A stretch of 64,000 nucleotides of DNA from Niabella agricola (GCF_021538615.1 NZ_JAJHIZ010000003.1:1054001-1118000); one strand, 5' to 3'; positions 9,701-17,719 are shown, counted from the first letter of the stretch. Translations and numbers: made by a program. Notes: generated by a model not told the origin, from the sequence alone.

Positions 9701-10038
9701 CGGATCTGCAAGGAGGTTTCATTACCTACCGTTATTTCCTGTGATTGAAAACCAATGGCAGATATTTCCAGTATCTCGCCAGGAGTTGTATTGATCCGGA
9801 ATGAACCGTCGGCAGCTGTGGCAACGGCTGATGTCTTCCCTTTGATCTTAACAGTAGCACCGGCTACAGGGTTGCCGGCAGAGTCGGTTACTTTTCCTTC
9901 AACAGGCGATGCCTGAATCGGGACCGGAATGCGGTTACCGGTAACGGGTTTTGCGGCATGCAGGATATTCCCCTTCAACAAAAGGCAACATAGCAATAGC
10001 GGCAAACCCAACAAATACTTCTTGAGTCTTGTTTGCAT
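6769..10038 (-). CDS. SusC/RagA-family TonB-linked outer-membrane transporter
   Basis: TonB-dependent outer-membrane channel of 1089 residues, the usual SusC length. In order it has a signal peptide, a carboxypeptidase-regulatory-like beta-sandwich (VEGKVTDSAGNPVAGATVKI), a TonB-box-like segment (DEVVVVGYGAQKRSNLTGAV), a plug domain (YGSRAGNGVIVVTTKKG) and a long 22-strand barrel ending in aromatic-rich strands (TLTAGLNLTF). It imports a bulky nutrient delivered by the SusD partner encoded 22 bp downstream. There is no N-terminal STN domain, so no direct anti-sigma signalling is predicted. No convincing promoter element was found in the first 200 bp upstream. Confidence 0.95.
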   Translation of the reverse strand: MQTRLKKYLLGLPLLLCCLLLKGNILHAAKPVTGNRIPVPIQASPVEGKVTDSAGNPVAGATVKIKGKTSAVATAADGSFRINTTPGEILEISAIGFQSQEITVGNETSLQIRLSAVAAALDEVVVVGYGAQKRSNLTGAVTSISTKKLTDIPAANMSNTLAGRAPGVTVTNTSGLSGASSSIRIRGANGEPLYVIDGVIKGKAEFDALDPNEIDQLNVLKDAATASIYGSRAGNGVIVVTTKKGTAQKPTLHFQTSYSRSTPTRTLLSDRTTAIDELIYQNRVVQFNNEYNKKNDPLPNGETEFNYFRDKNYNVNDWVWRNPTVQKYLLDVSGGSEKLNYYNMVSYTGENGSYENLGYKKFNLRSNITAKITNDIKLNMNIAAAQQNSDKFYWPFSPDDDYDVSDFYRVTFNWPKLYPFYINADGTPADHITDYPVQTPMGSWQAWSVIDQVMGDRYIKTRKRQLNTIATLDINLHKITRGLAAKIVGNYEANDFLRKWYMTFQKNYVFIQGDPKNRFVPGPPDPNKVNIFNFSQQAPFLRYQQDNGWKYQFNAFLTYNRSFGKHTVDALAVFEQRQDHFYRSISTAYNPIANIDQFFPYSADPADRFADGLEGLGAAQSWIGRLNYNYANRYIVEASLRYDGNSAFAKGHKWGAYPSVSLAWRLSQESFFKYHVAFLNELKLRASYGTTGNDLNYSNIGDPQTIQGFLYKETYQNSTPYVFGDRLYKTIRPSPVPVPGLTWATVENKNIGLDFATLNSRLSGRLDFFTNRMKDILASRVVAIPDVYGTTPAPENYAVRSFKGAEFDVQWNDRAGKEWSYAVYANMGYARDRWDVLDEPVAYGPDGVEHFRTRIGQPEDRIYGFKALGIIRTQEQLDKLTAEGYNYYGRKPYMGAIIYEDIRGDGYTAGADGRIDGNDVQLLSKNGKPRVNYGFGFNVSWKGLSLDAHFQGVTSYDVMISNQDGPGIRQWGGNFRVYYPIWASDVWTPENPDARYPRVVGQNWLESGSDGSTFWIRNGAYMRLKNLNIGYTLPERWISHLKLVNAQVFLNGTNLFAISKLKEFQDPEQKNYDSYPVMKTLTAGLNLTF

Positions 10039-10628
10039 AAGCGCTCGTAATTTTTTGAGTTTAATAAATTGAGGTACATTTCTGGCAGGTAAAAGGCCGG
10101 TTATAGCAATAATCCAGCATGGCAGGCCTGCATATGCAGACGCGCTTTACATTCTCAGGCACATCTTTACTTCGAGATTTTTCTTTTTTACTTAAAACCG
10201 GAGCTGAATCAGGTCTGATTTTTTTGGGTCATAGAAGGTTCGGGGGTTCGTTAAAAAATAGTGAATAGCAAGACAAATGTTATCGAAAAAAATACACGAA
10301 CAAAATTTTTTTGCTTATTTTTTAAAATAAAAATGACAAAAGATTATTATTTCTATAATAGATCCGGATCTTTATTAAAAAAATCAACAAACATCTCTTC
10401 GAGAGTATTGCCATCCATAGCCTATCCTGTTGCACCCCGCCCGTTATTGGAAAAGACAATGGCAAACAAAGACGGCTGCTTATACCCGAATGCAGAAAAG
10501 TTATAACCTGCTTTTGACGCCGGTTAAAATCGCCGGCCGTCGTGCCTGGAAACAAACCGGATCCAGCCAGCAAACAGATCTGATTTTTGCGAGGATTATT
10601 TTTTAGTGTAAAAAATCTCGTCAAAAAT
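10039..10628. other. intergenic region upstream of susC
   Basis: About 590 bp between the divergent susC and the SAM-riboswitch transcript. Short open frames occur on both strands, but their translations are low-complexity and resemble no protein, so none is called. It should hold the susC promoter; no clear TAnnTTTG was found close to the gene. Confidence 0.4.
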
Positions 10629-10660
10629 TTGGTAGCCTCAATAAATAGTCTATAATTTTG
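10629..10660 (+). promoter_or_regulatory. Bacteroidota promoter upstream of the SAM riboswitch
   Basis: TTG at 10629-10631, a 21-bp spacer and TAATTTTG at 10653-10660 match both halves of the Bacteroidota sigma consensus. Transcription is predicted to begin about 5-7 bp downstream, shortly before the riboswitch P1 stem at 10681. Confidence 0.75.
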
Positions 10661-10680
10661 CTGCAGTTCTTGAAAATATT

Positions 10681-10779
10681 CTTATCCAGAAAGACCGAGG
10701 GACTTGACCCAATGACGTCTTGGCAACCTCCGCTCACGCGGGAAGGTGCCACCTTCAACCACACTTGTGGAAAGATAAG
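10681..10779 (+). promoter_or_regulatory. SAM-I (S-box) riboswitch
   Basis: The leader carries the S-box hallmarks in order: a closing P1 stem (CTTATC at 10681-10686 with GATAAG at 10774-10779), AGAAAGACCGAGGGAC, TGACCC, the TTGGCAACC loop, a variable P3 stem, and the GGAAGGTGCCACCTTCAACC core with a P4 hairpin. S-box RNAs bind S-adenosylmethionine and reduce expression of sulfur-amino-acid genes. Here the RNA precedes a trans-sulfuration enzyme by 144 bp, which fits. The P1 strands pair perfectly over six bases. Confidence 0.92.
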
Positions 10780-10834
10780 TTAGAAAAAGCCTTTTCATTT
10801 ATTTGTAAAATAGTTGAATGCGCTTCTGACTTGT

Positions 10835-10873
10835 CGGGAGTGCATTTTTTTTTGCTCCCGGCATTCCTTTTCG
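10835..10873 (+). terminator. possible expression-platform hairpin of the SAM riboswitch
   Basis: CGGGAG (10835-10840) can pair with CTCCCG (10855-10860) around a T-rich loop, followed by a stretch containing TTTTCGTTTTT. It may be the conditional terminator of the riboswitch. The stem is short and the best T-run lies in the loop, so the call is weak. Confidence 0.35.
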
Positions 10874-10923
10874 TTTTTCCGGATGGATTTTCATGAGCAT
10901 TCTTCACCGTTAAAAACAAAAAA

Positions 10924-12093
10924 ATGAAAGTGCAAACAAAGATCTTACACAGCATTCCGGCAGATGAACTGACCGGCGCCATTTCCACCCCCATTTATCA
11001 AACTTCCACCTTTGTACAGGAGGCGCCCGGCATGCACCGCGGTTATGACTACTCGCGTACCAATAATCCCACACGTGCCGCACTGGAAAAACTGATCGCC
11101 GAACTGGAAGGCGGCAGCCGTGGATTTGCATTTGCCAGCGGCCTGGCAGCCATTGATGCAGTTGTAAAACTCCTTGCTGCAGGCGATGAGATCCTGGCAG
11201 TAGATGACATTTACGGCGGCGCCTTCCGCCTGTTTACCCATGTATACCAGAAGTTTGGTATCGGAGTACGGTACACAGACACCACCGACGTAACAAAGGT
11301 AGCAGCTGCCATCACTCCAAAAACAAAGCTGATCTGGATTGAAACGCCCACCAATCCCACATTAAAAATTTCAGATATCCGTGCAATTGCCAACATTGCA
11401 AAAACGCAGGGCATTTTGCTTTGTGTAGACAATACCTTTGCCTCTCCCGCTGCCCAAAAACCATTGGACTTGGGAGCCGATATCGTAGTGCACAGTGCTA
11501 CCAAATATCTTGCGGGACATAGCGATGTGATTGCCGGGATCGTTGTAACCAAAACAGACGAGCTTGACGATCAGATCAAATTCATTCAAAATGCGTCCGG
11601 TGCCATCCTCGGACCTTTTGACAGCTGGCTTGCCATCCGGGGAATAGAAACACTTCCTTTGCGCATTGCCCAACACTCAAAGAATGCCCAGGCTATCGCC
11701 GAATTTCTGCAAACCCAGGACCTTGTAAAAAATGTATACTATCCCGGGCTTCCGGACCATCACAATCATGCCATTGCCCAACAACAGCAACAATATTTTG
11801 GCGGTGTTGTAAGCTTCGATCTGAAGGTAGACGAAACGGGTGTTGCAACCCAGCTGGTTAAATCTACCCGCTATTTCCAACTGGCTGAAAGCCTCGGCGG
11901 CGTAAAAAGTTTGATCTGTTTACCCAGTGAAATGACCCATAAATCCATTCCTGCAGCCATCCGTCGCCGCGCGGGTGTTACCGATAGCCTGGTGCGGCTT
12001 TCTGTTGGTTTGGAAGATGCAGAAGACCTGGTCCGGGACCTTGAAAAGGCCCTGCGCATTGCAACCGGAAGACTTACCGTTGCAGCACGATAG
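10924..12093 (+). CDS. trans-sulfuration PLP enzyme (cystathionine gamma-synthase / beta-lyase type)
   Basis: Cytosolic pyridoxal-phosphate enzyme of the Cys/Met metabolism family, 389 residues. Visible motifs are YDYSRTNNPTR near residue 40, the cofactor region SGLAAIDAV, the WIETPTNPTL strand, DNTFASP, and the PLP lysine in SATKYLAGHSDV. The C-terminal ESLGGVKSLICLPSEMTH segment is typical. The family covers cystathionine gamma-synthase, gamma-lyase, beta-lyase and O-acetylhomoserine sulfhydrylase. The SAM riboswitch upstream points to a biosynthetic role in methionine or cysteine formation, most likely cystathionine gamma-synthase or beta-lyase, but sequence alone does not separate them. 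It is a single-gene transcript followed by a convergent gene. Confidence 0.9.
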   Translation: MKVQTKILHSIPADELTGAISTPIYQTSTFVQEAPGMHRGYDYSRTNNPTRAALEKLIAELEGGSRGFAFASGLAAIDAVVKLLAAGDEILAVDDIYGGAFRLFTHVYQKFGIGVRYTDTTDVTKVAAAITPKTKLIWIETPTNPTLKISDIRAIANIAKTQGILLCVDNTFASPAAQKPLDLGADIVVHSATKYLAGHSDVIAGIVVTKTDELDDQIKFIQNASGAILGPFDSWLAIRGIETLPLRIAQHSKNAQAIAEFLQTQDLVKNVYYPGLPDHHNHAIAQQQQQYFGGVVSFDLKVDETGVATQLVKSTRYFQLAESLGGVKSLICLPSEMTHKSIPAAIRRRAGVTDSLVRLSVGLEDAEDLVRDLEKALRIATGRLTVAAR

Positions 12094-12107
12094 CAAGTTG
12101 AGCCAGG

Positions 12108-12135
12108 ACCTGTTAGGCTTAAATGCCTGACAGGT
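12108..12135. terminator. bidirectional hairpin between convergent genes
   Basis: ACCTGTTAGGC (12108-12118) pairs with GCCTGACAGGT (12125-12135) with one G-T wobble and a six-base loop. It sits just after the trans-sulfuration gene stop and overlaps the last codons of the convergent aldo/keto reductase. No strong T-tract follows on either side. Confidence 0.45.
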
Positions 12136-13096
12136 CTGTTGGTGAATACGCGCTGGCCGCGTTCAGTGTTGCCAGGGCATCATCTGATAGCTGCAGCCTC
12201 ACGGCATCCGTCATTCCCAGCATCTGCGCTATACTGGTGGCACTTACAATGGGCGCCGTAATGGAAGGACGGGACAGAAGCCATGCCAGCGCCACTGCTG
12301 CAGGAGACGTACGGTAAGCGTCCGATACCCCATCCAGGGCCGCCAGAATCTTCCTTCCCCGTTCATCCAGCATCTTCCTGATGCCGGCTCCCCGGGTGCT
12401 TTTTGCAAGATCTGCCTCACTCCGGTACTTTCCTGTCAGGAACCCACTGGCCAATGCGTAATAAGCGATGACACCTAACCCCTGGGCTTTTACGATAGGC
12501 TCATACTGTGTTTCATATCGTTCCCGCTGATAAAGGTTGTATTCCGGCTGCAAGGTTTGATAAACCGGTAACTGAAGCCCAGCGGATGCTTTCAGCGAAG
12601 CATTCAGGCGCTGTGGCGATAAATTGGAGGCGCCGATCCAGCGTACTTTTCCTTCTTTAATCAGTTGCGCATAAGCCTCCAGTGTCTCTTCTACCGGAAC
12701 ATCCTCATTATCAAAATGCGTTTGGTAAAGATCGATGGTATCTGTCTGCAATCGCTTTAATGAAAGTTCTACCTGTTTCAGAATATATGCTTTTGAGGTA
12801 TCCGGTTGCGGCTGACCCGTCATGCTTCCTCCTACCTTTGTAGCAATCAACACAGCATTTCTTTTGCCGGTTTTCTTCAGCCAGTTACCAATGATCGTTT
12901 CTGATTCGCCACCTTTATTGCCGGGTGCCCAATAGGAGTATTGATTGGCCGTATCAATCATATTAAACCCTTCATCTACGAAATGATCCAGCAGTTGGAA
13001 TGAAGTGCGTTCGTCTATGGTCCATCCAAAAACGTTTCCACCAAATACAACTGGTGCAATCTGCAAATCTGTACGTCCCAGTACTCTCTTGTTCAT
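12119..13096 (-). CDS. aldo/keto reductase
   Basis: NADPH-dependent oxidoreductase of the AKR superfamily, 325 residues, forming a TIM barrel in the cytosol. The catalytic tetrad is visible as Asp and Tyr in DTANQYSYW, Lys in ATKVGG and His in LYQTHFDN. The N-terminal RVLGRTDLQIAPVVFGGNVFGW is typical of the YajO/YccK-like branch (residues 3-24, landmark only). Substrate not predictable. It is a monocistronic gene with 196 bp upstream before the divergent DinB operon. AKR genes of this type often respond to electrophile stress, but no regulator site was recognised here. Confidence 0.92.
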   Translation of the reverse strand: MNKRVLGRTDLQIAPVVFGGNVFGWTIDERTSFQLLDHFVDEGFNMIDTANQYSYWAPGNKGGESETIIGNWLKKTGKRNAVLIATKVGGSMTGQPQPDTSKAYILKQVELSLKRLQTDTIDLYQTHFDNEDVPVEETLEAYAQLIKEGKVRWIGASNLSPQRLNASLKASAGLQLPVYQTLQPEYNLYQRERYETQYEPIVKAQGLGVIAYYALASGFLTGKYRSEADLAKSTRGAGIRKMLDERGRKILAALDGVSDAYRTSPAAVALAWLLSRPSITAPIVSATSIAQMLGMTDAVRLQLSDDALATLNAASAYSPTDLSGI

Positions 13097-13254
13097 ACGC
13101 TGGTTTTAATAACTAAAACAGGCCGATAGGGAGAATTGTTCGGATCTGTCCTGGAAAGGTTGAATCATCTTTTTGCCCGATCAGCCAACCCTTTCATGAC
13201 TGAACTATCTTTATGCGCTTGTTGCAGTTATCCGCTGAAACCATCTTATTAGGT

Positions 13255-13262
13255 TATATTTG
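13255..13262 (+). promoter_or_regulatory. -7 promoter element (TATATTTG) of the dinB-like operon
   Basis: TATATTTG fits TAnnTTTG and lies 30 bp before the ATG at 13293. A TTG at the expected -33 spacing is absent; the nearest is about 30 bp upstream. Confidence 0.55.
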
Positions 13263-13292
13263 TAACTACATTCGATTTAAACCAGTAATAAC

Positions 13293-13823
13293 ATGAATAA
13301 ATCAGCCATTCATCCCATGCCGGCGTATTTCGACCGTTACATTAACCAGGTACCGGAAGAACTGGAAATTGTACCCGCTATTCAAAAAAGCATTCTTGAT
13401 GTTTACCAGCTGGATAAAGAAAAGATCAACAGTCTGGGCGACCAGGTATACGCACCCGGCAAGTGGACGATCAAGCAACTCCTTTTACATATTGCCGATA
13501 CCGAGCGGGTGTTTATTTACCGGGCATTGCGTTTCGCCCGGAAGGACAGCACTCCGGCCCAATCATTTGATGAGAACCTCTTTGCCAACAATTCCAATGC
13601 CGGCGAAAGAACCCTTGAATCCCTGCTGGATGAGCTGGTGGCGGTTCGCCAGAGTACCCTTGCGTTTTATAAAAATCTCAGCAACGAGCAGCTGCTTTCC
13701 ATCGGCCATACCTATAATACAGAAATGTCTGTACTCGCAGTGGGTTTCACGATTGTAGGACACCAGGCACATCATTTTAAGATCATTGAAGAACGTTATT
13801 TCCCGTTGCTGAATGCCCAGTAA
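13293..13823 (+). CDS. DinB-family protein
   Basis: A 176-residue four-helix-bundle protein of the DinB/YfiT metal-binding superfamily. Candidate metal ligands are the histidine in LLLHIADTERVF (about residue 65) and those in GHQAHHFKIIEERY near the C terminus. Members include thiol transferases and many proteins of unknown role, and the name DinB here is unrelated to DNA polymerase IV. The stop codon is followed at once by the ATG of the next gene, so it is cotranscribed with the ABC-type genes. Its substrate is unknown. Confidence 0.85.
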   Translation: MNKSAIHPMPAYFDRYINQVPEELEIVPAIQKSILDVYQLDKEKINSLGDQVYAPGKWTIKQLLLHIADTERVFIYRALRFARKDSTPAQSFDENLFANNSNAGERTLESLLDELVAVRQSTLAFYKNLSNEQLLSIGHTYNTEMSVLAVGFTIVGHQAHHFKIIEERYFPLLNAQ

Positions 13824-14741
13824 ATGAATTTTTATTTCCGTTTACAGTTCCGGCTGCTCAACCGACAGTTAAAGGACTTTGGTCTGCACCCCTTATGGGG
13901 ATGGGTATTGGGTACTGCAGGCTTTATTCTGGTGTCATGGTTGTTATTCTTAAAGACCAGCGCAGCCGTTTATCTTTACCTGTTTACTGCAGCTTCCTGG
14001 ATGCTACAGCTTGGCACCCAGAAAAGAACCGATTTTCTCCGCATCACTTTTCCGCAAAAATCCCTGCGCAGGATTCGGCTGGCCGAAAACGCCATTGTAG
14101 TAACGCCTTTTGTGCTGTTTTTACTCTGCAGTCACTATTTCATTACAGGATTACTGCTGTTGCCGGCGGCCCTGTTGCTGAGCCTGATCAATCAGGTACC
14201 GGATATCAGCACCACTATACCAACACCGTTTGGAAAACGGCCTTTTGAGTTTCTGACCGGTTTCCGTCAATCGTTGTTGCTTATTCTGGGGGCATATGCC
14301 CTGATGGGCATCGGCATTTTCGTTAACAATTTCAATCTCTGCCTGTTTGCACAAGGAGGTATAATCCTGCTGATCTGCTCCTTTTATACCAAGCCGGAGC
14401 CTTTGTTTTATGTGTGGAACTTCGCTTGCAGTCCTGCTGGTTTTTTAAAGGAAAAAATAAAGACTGCAGTATGGCATAGCACCCTCTTAACCTTTCTTCC
14501 CCTGGCAGCATTATTCATCGCTTTTCCTGAAAAATGGTGGGTGACCGCCGGTATCCAATTATTGAGCTATGCATACATTACACAGATCATCCTGGTAAAA
14601 TACATCGCCTACCCTGGTGAGATCCAGCTGGTACAGCTGCTCATTTTTTTGGCCAGTATCTTCTTCCCTCCCCTGCTGCTAGGCCTCATTCCTTTTTTTT
14701 ATTCCCGGTCTGTTGACCGGCTTGCAACATATCTTTCATGA
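13824..14741 (+). CDS. polytopic membrane protein, probable ABC transporter permease
   Basis: A hydrophobic 305-residue protein with roughly seven or eight predicted membrane segments and no recognised enzyme motif. It begins directly after the DinB-family stop and overlaps the following ABC ATPase by four bases (ATGA), so the two are translationally coupled. That coupling is the main reason for calling it the permease partner. It does not resemble the large FtsX or ABC2 permeases closely. Direction of transport and substrate are unknown. Confidence 0.6.
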   Translation: MNFYFRLQFRLLNRQLKDFGLHPLWGWVLGTAGFILVSWLLFLKTSAAVYLYLFTAASWMLQLGTQKRTDFLRITFPQKSLRRIRLAENAIVVTPFVLFLLCSHYFITGLLLLPAALLLSLINQVPDISTTIPTPFGKRPFEFLTGFRQSLLLILGAYALMGIGIFVNNFNLCLFAQGGIILLICSFYTKPEPLFYVWNFACSPAGFLKEKIKTAVWHSTLLTFLPLAALFIAFPEKWWVTAGIQLLSYAYITQIILVKYIAYPGEIQLVQLLIFLASIFFPPLLLGLIPFFYSRSVDRLATYLS

Positions 14742-15418
14742 TCCAGATCACATCCCTTTCCAAGAGCTTCGGCCACCATGTCGTTTTAAACAACATCGCT
14801 GCTACGTTTCACACCGGACGCGTATATGGTATTGTTGGTGAAAATGGTGCAGGGAAAACCACCCTGTTTAATTGTATTGCAGGTATCGAAGCATACGAAG
14901 GACAGATCACCGCCGACCACCTTCCGCTGAAAAACCACCTGGGTCTTTTGCAGACAGAACCGTTTTTCTTTTCAAAAATCACCGGGGCAGAATACCTGGA
15001 GCTGCTCTGCAGGGCAAGGCATAAACTCCTTGTACAACCGGAACAAAAAAACATTTTCGACCTGCCCTTACACCAATATGCCGCTACCTATTCTACAGGT
15101 ATGAAGAAGAAGCTGGCACTGATGGCGATCCTGATGCAGGAGAATGATTACTTCATTTTAGACGAGCCTTTTAACGGAGTAGATATACAAAGCAACCTGC
15201 TGATTACAGCCATCATTCAAAAATTGAAGGAACTGGGAAAAACCATCCTGATCTCTTCGCATATTTTCTCCACGCTGCATGAAACCTGCGACGAAATACT
15301 CCTGCTCCAAAACGGGTTGTTCACAAAAAAAGTGCTGCGGGCCGACTTTGATCTGCTGGAACAGGAAATGAAACAGGTATCCATCGGTAATAAGATCGAG
15401 CAGATGGCATTGAAATAA
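14738..15418 (+). CDS. ABC transporter ATP-binding protein
   Basis: Cytoplasmic ATPase subunit of 226 residues. Walker A is GENGAGKTT, the Walker B region is YFILDEPFNG and the H-loop is ILISSHIFST. The signature loop reads YSTGMKKKLALM, a variant of LSGGQ found in exporter-type ATPases of the CcmA/NatA group. It overlaps the upstream membrane protein by four bases. The pair probably forms a small exporter, but the substrate is unknown and no accessory protein is present apart from the DinB-family protein at the head of the operon. Confidence 0.9.
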   Translation: MIQITSLSKSFGHHVVLNNIAATFHTGRVYGIVGENGAGKTTLFNCIAGIEAYEGQITADHLPLKNHLGLLQTEPFFFSKITGAEYLELLCRARHKLLVQPEQKNIFDLPLHQYAATYSTGMKKKLALMAILMQENDYFILDEPFNGVDIQSNLLITAIIQKLKELGKTILISSHIFSTLHETCDEILLLQNGLFTKKVLRADFDLLEQEMKQVSIGNKIEQMALK

Positions 15419-15942
15419 GCCGTCAACAGCCGTTTCCTTTCTATTTCTTGAACCTTACGGCAGCAAAAAAACACCTTAATTTATTAACTTAAGTCAAGGT
15501 TTTTTTGATAAAAAAACAGTTGCTTTGCAGTACAATATCCAATACACAACTGGCTGCTTTACAAAGGGTTTGAATATACTATTATCCCTATATAAAAGAT
15601 TGAGAATCTATCAAAGACAGCCGGGAGTGTTCATCAGGACACTCTTTTTTTGCTATCTGCAGTACATCTTTCACAGCAACCGTTAACAGACTGCATATAT
15701 TCCTGTCTGCTCATTTATTCCGGCTGACTGATTTTGAGCAATGCCACACTTTTATTACCATCAACACAAATTTTATTTGCCGCAGACGCTACGCAATCAG
15801 AGCATGCAGGCAACTTATTTGCGTACATTCGACGTCAAAAACTCCAGTCCCTCCAGGCAAAACCATCCTCCTGCTGAACAACGCAAGAATCGGGTTTCCT
15901 TTTACAGCCGTAGTCCTCAATTTTGTGTTATAAATTCGTATT
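15419..15942. other. intergenic region with a possible small transcript
   Basis: This 524-bp stretch contains no credible coding frame. A strong terminator hairpin lies 207 bp beyond the ABC gene stop, which is far for the operon itself, so an unannotated small RNA could end there. Positions 15653-15942 show nothing recognisable before the AraC-Ogt gene. Confidence 0.35.
15625..15651 (+). terminator. Rho-independent terminator
   Basis: GAGTGT (15625-15630) pairs with ACACTC (15639-15644) around an eight-base loop and is followed by seven T residues. It may end the DinB-ABC transcript or a separate small RNA that starts in the preceding 200 bp. Confidence 0.75.
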
Positions 15943-16785
15943 ATGAAGGTACAGGAAGCAATAAATTTCACCAAGGTGGCAACGGCCATCGAATACATCC
16001 GAAGCCATTTTAAGGAGCAGCCTGATCTGGAAGCCATTGCAAAGGCCGCCCACACCAGCCCTTATCATTTTCAACGCATCTTTACCGATTGGGCCGGGAT
16101 CAGTCCGAAAAAATTCCTACAATACATCAGTCTGGAACATGCCAAGCAGGTATTGAAAAGCAGCCAGGCTTCTGTTGCAGACGCTGCTTTTGAAACAGGG
16201 CTTTCCGGAACCGGGCGGTTACACGACCTGTTTATCAATATCGAAGGGATGACACCCGCCGAATACAAAAATGGAGGTAGCAACCTACACATCCATTATA
16301 GTTTTGCAACCAGCCCCTTTGGCAACCTGATGGTAGCATCCACTTCCCGGGGGATCTGTCATATGGTTTTTTATGATGACGCTCCAACCGCATTGCAGGA
16401 ATTGAAACAACGATTTCCGAATGCAAGCTTCCTGGAGCGCCTGGACCGGCTGCAACAAAACGCGCTGGCGATTTTTCAAAACAATGACCTGCCGCTGCCC
16501 GAAATCAAATTACACCTGAAAGGCACCGATTTTCAGCTAAAGGTTTGGGAAAGCCTGCTGAAGATTCCTATGGGGCAGCTAACCACCTACGGCTCGCTGG
16601 CCGCACAGATCGGAAGCCCGAATGCATCCCGTGCCGTGGGCACCGCAATCGGAAGCAATCCCGTAGCTTATCTTATCCCCTGTCACCGTGTTATCCAGTC
16701 TACCGGGCATACCGGGGGTTATATGTGGGGAGCGTTGCGAAAAGCGGCCATTATTGGTTGGGAACAGGCCAGGACTAAAGATTAA
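15943..16785 (+). CDS. AraC-type HTH / O6-methylguanine-DNA methyltransferase fusion (Ada-like)
   Basis: A 280-residue fusion. Residues ~1-110 form two AraC helix-turn-helices (LEAIAKAAHTSPYHFQRIF, then ADAAFETGLSG). Residues ~115-280 form the Ogt-type DNA repair domain with the acceptor Cys247 in PCHRV and the asparagine/arginine region SPNASRAVGTAIGSNP. The protein removes O6-alkyl groups from guanine in a suicide reaction. Compared with E. coli Ada it lacks the N-terminal zinc methylphosphotriester domain, so the classic activation route is missing. An AlkB-like gene follows 55 bp downstream, forming a small alkylation-response locus. Confidence 0.92.
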   Translation: MKVQEAINFTKVATAIEYIRSHFKEQPDLEAIAKAAHTSPYHFQRIFTDWAGISPKKFLQYISLEHAKQVLKSSQASVADAAFETGLSGTGRLHDLFINIEGMTPAEYKNGGSNLHIHYSFATSPFGNLMVASTSRGICHMVFYDDAPTALQELKQRFPNASFLERLDRLQQNALAIFQNNDLPLPEIKLHLKGTDFQLKVWESLLKIPMGQLTTYGSLAAQIGSPNASRAVGTAIGSNPVAYLIPCHRVIQSTGHTGGYMWGALRKAAIIGWEQARTKD

Positions 16786-16840
16786 GTTCTAAATACTAAA
16801 AAGGCGGTGGTTGCAGACTTTATAAAATACGATTTTCTTT

Positions 16841-17422
16841 ATGCAGAATCTTCTTCCCTTTGACGGCATGGTACATTATTATGGCCGGATCTTTACACCG
16901 GAAACAGCAGCTACTTATTTTAACCGGCTGATGGAGACCATTGAATGGCGGAATGACGAAGCCGTGATCTTCGGAAAGCGGATCATTACCAAAAGAGAGG
17001 TGGCCTGGTATGGCAATAAGAACTTTGCATACACGTACTCCAACGCTACCAAAACAGCATTGCCCTGGACAAAGGAGTTGCTGGAGCTAAAACAATTAAG
17101 TGAAGAAAAAACCGGCGAGCAATATAATTCCTGCCTGCTCAATCTCTACCATACCGGTACCGAGGGCATGGCCTGGCACTGCGATGAGGAACGGGAACTA
17201 AAGAAAAACGGAGCCATTGCCTCGCTGAGTTTTGGCGCAGAACGGAAATTTGCGTTCAAGCATAAAACCAGCGGAGAGCGGGTCGATTGCTTCCTGGAGC
17301 ATGGGAGTTTGCTTGTCATGAAAGGAACTACCCAAACCCACTGGCTGCACCGCCTGCCCCCCACGAAGAAGGTGCTGAAGCCCCGGGTCAATCTCACGTT
17401 CCGGAGCATACGCGAGACTTGA
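16841..17422 (+). CDS. alkB: AlkB-like 2-oxoglutarate/Fe(II) DNA dealkylase
   Basis: Oxidative repair enzyme of 193 residues that hydroxylates N-methyl lesions such as 1-methyladenine and 3-methylcytosine. The iron ligands are His113 and Asp115 (WHCDEE) and probably His170 (THWLHRLP). Arg182 and Arg188 in PRVNLTFR would bind 2-oxoglutarate. The length and the Y-x-N-loop region (YGNKNFAYTYSN) are closer to the ALKBH2/3-type branch common in Bacteroidota than to E. coli AlkB. It lies just downstream of the Ada-like fusion and is probably cotranscribed or co-regulated with it. No separate promoter was recognised in the 55-bp gap. Confidence 0.9.
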   Translation: MQNLLPFDGMVHYYGRIFTPETAATYFNRLMETIEWRNDEAVIFGKRIITKREVAWYGNKNFAYTYSNATKTALPWTKELLELKQLSEEKTGEQYNSCLLNLYHTGTEGMAWHCDEERELKKNGAIASLSFGAERKFAFKHKTSGERVDCFLEHGSLLVMKGTTQTHWLHRLPPTKKVLKPRVNLTFRSIRET

Positions 17423-17661
17423 GTATGGCATTTTGTTTAACGCTTCCGGATGACACCCCGTTTGCTTTTGGCGATCAGTTTTCAGCCATTGGCCCTCAAC
17501 TATAAGCTAACGGTTTTCAATTAGTTTAGGATACAGGCAGCAAATAGGATAGTGATAATGGTATCTGTTTTTGAGATTTGTCTTTTGGATCTTGGAAGTT
17601 ACCGCTTACGATTTAACTCCCCAATTTTACGTATTCACCATTGCCTGTTGACCATTGCGGT

Positions 17662-17693
17662 AAAAAAGCCATCCTGATCAAATCAGGACGGCC
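17662..17693 (-). terminator. Rho-independent terminator of the M13 peptidase gene
   Basis: On the minus strand a 12-bp stem (GCC-TCCTGAT type, arms around 17668-17679 and 17683-17693, small mismatch) with a short loop is followed by TTTTTTACC. It lies about 30 bp after the stop codon of the peptidase gene. Confidence 0.8.
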
Positions 17694-17719
17694 TTTCTAA
17701 CAAAATAAGCAAAAACAAA

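Noticed and set aside
10261..10624. Open frames on both strands in the susC upstream region
   Set aside because: Translations are low-complexity, show no domain, and overlap each other on opposite strands.
10039..10680. Anti-sigma/ECF sigma pair controlling the first SusCD locus
   Set aside because: No such genes are present upstream or downstream, and the SusC lacks an N-terminal STN domain.
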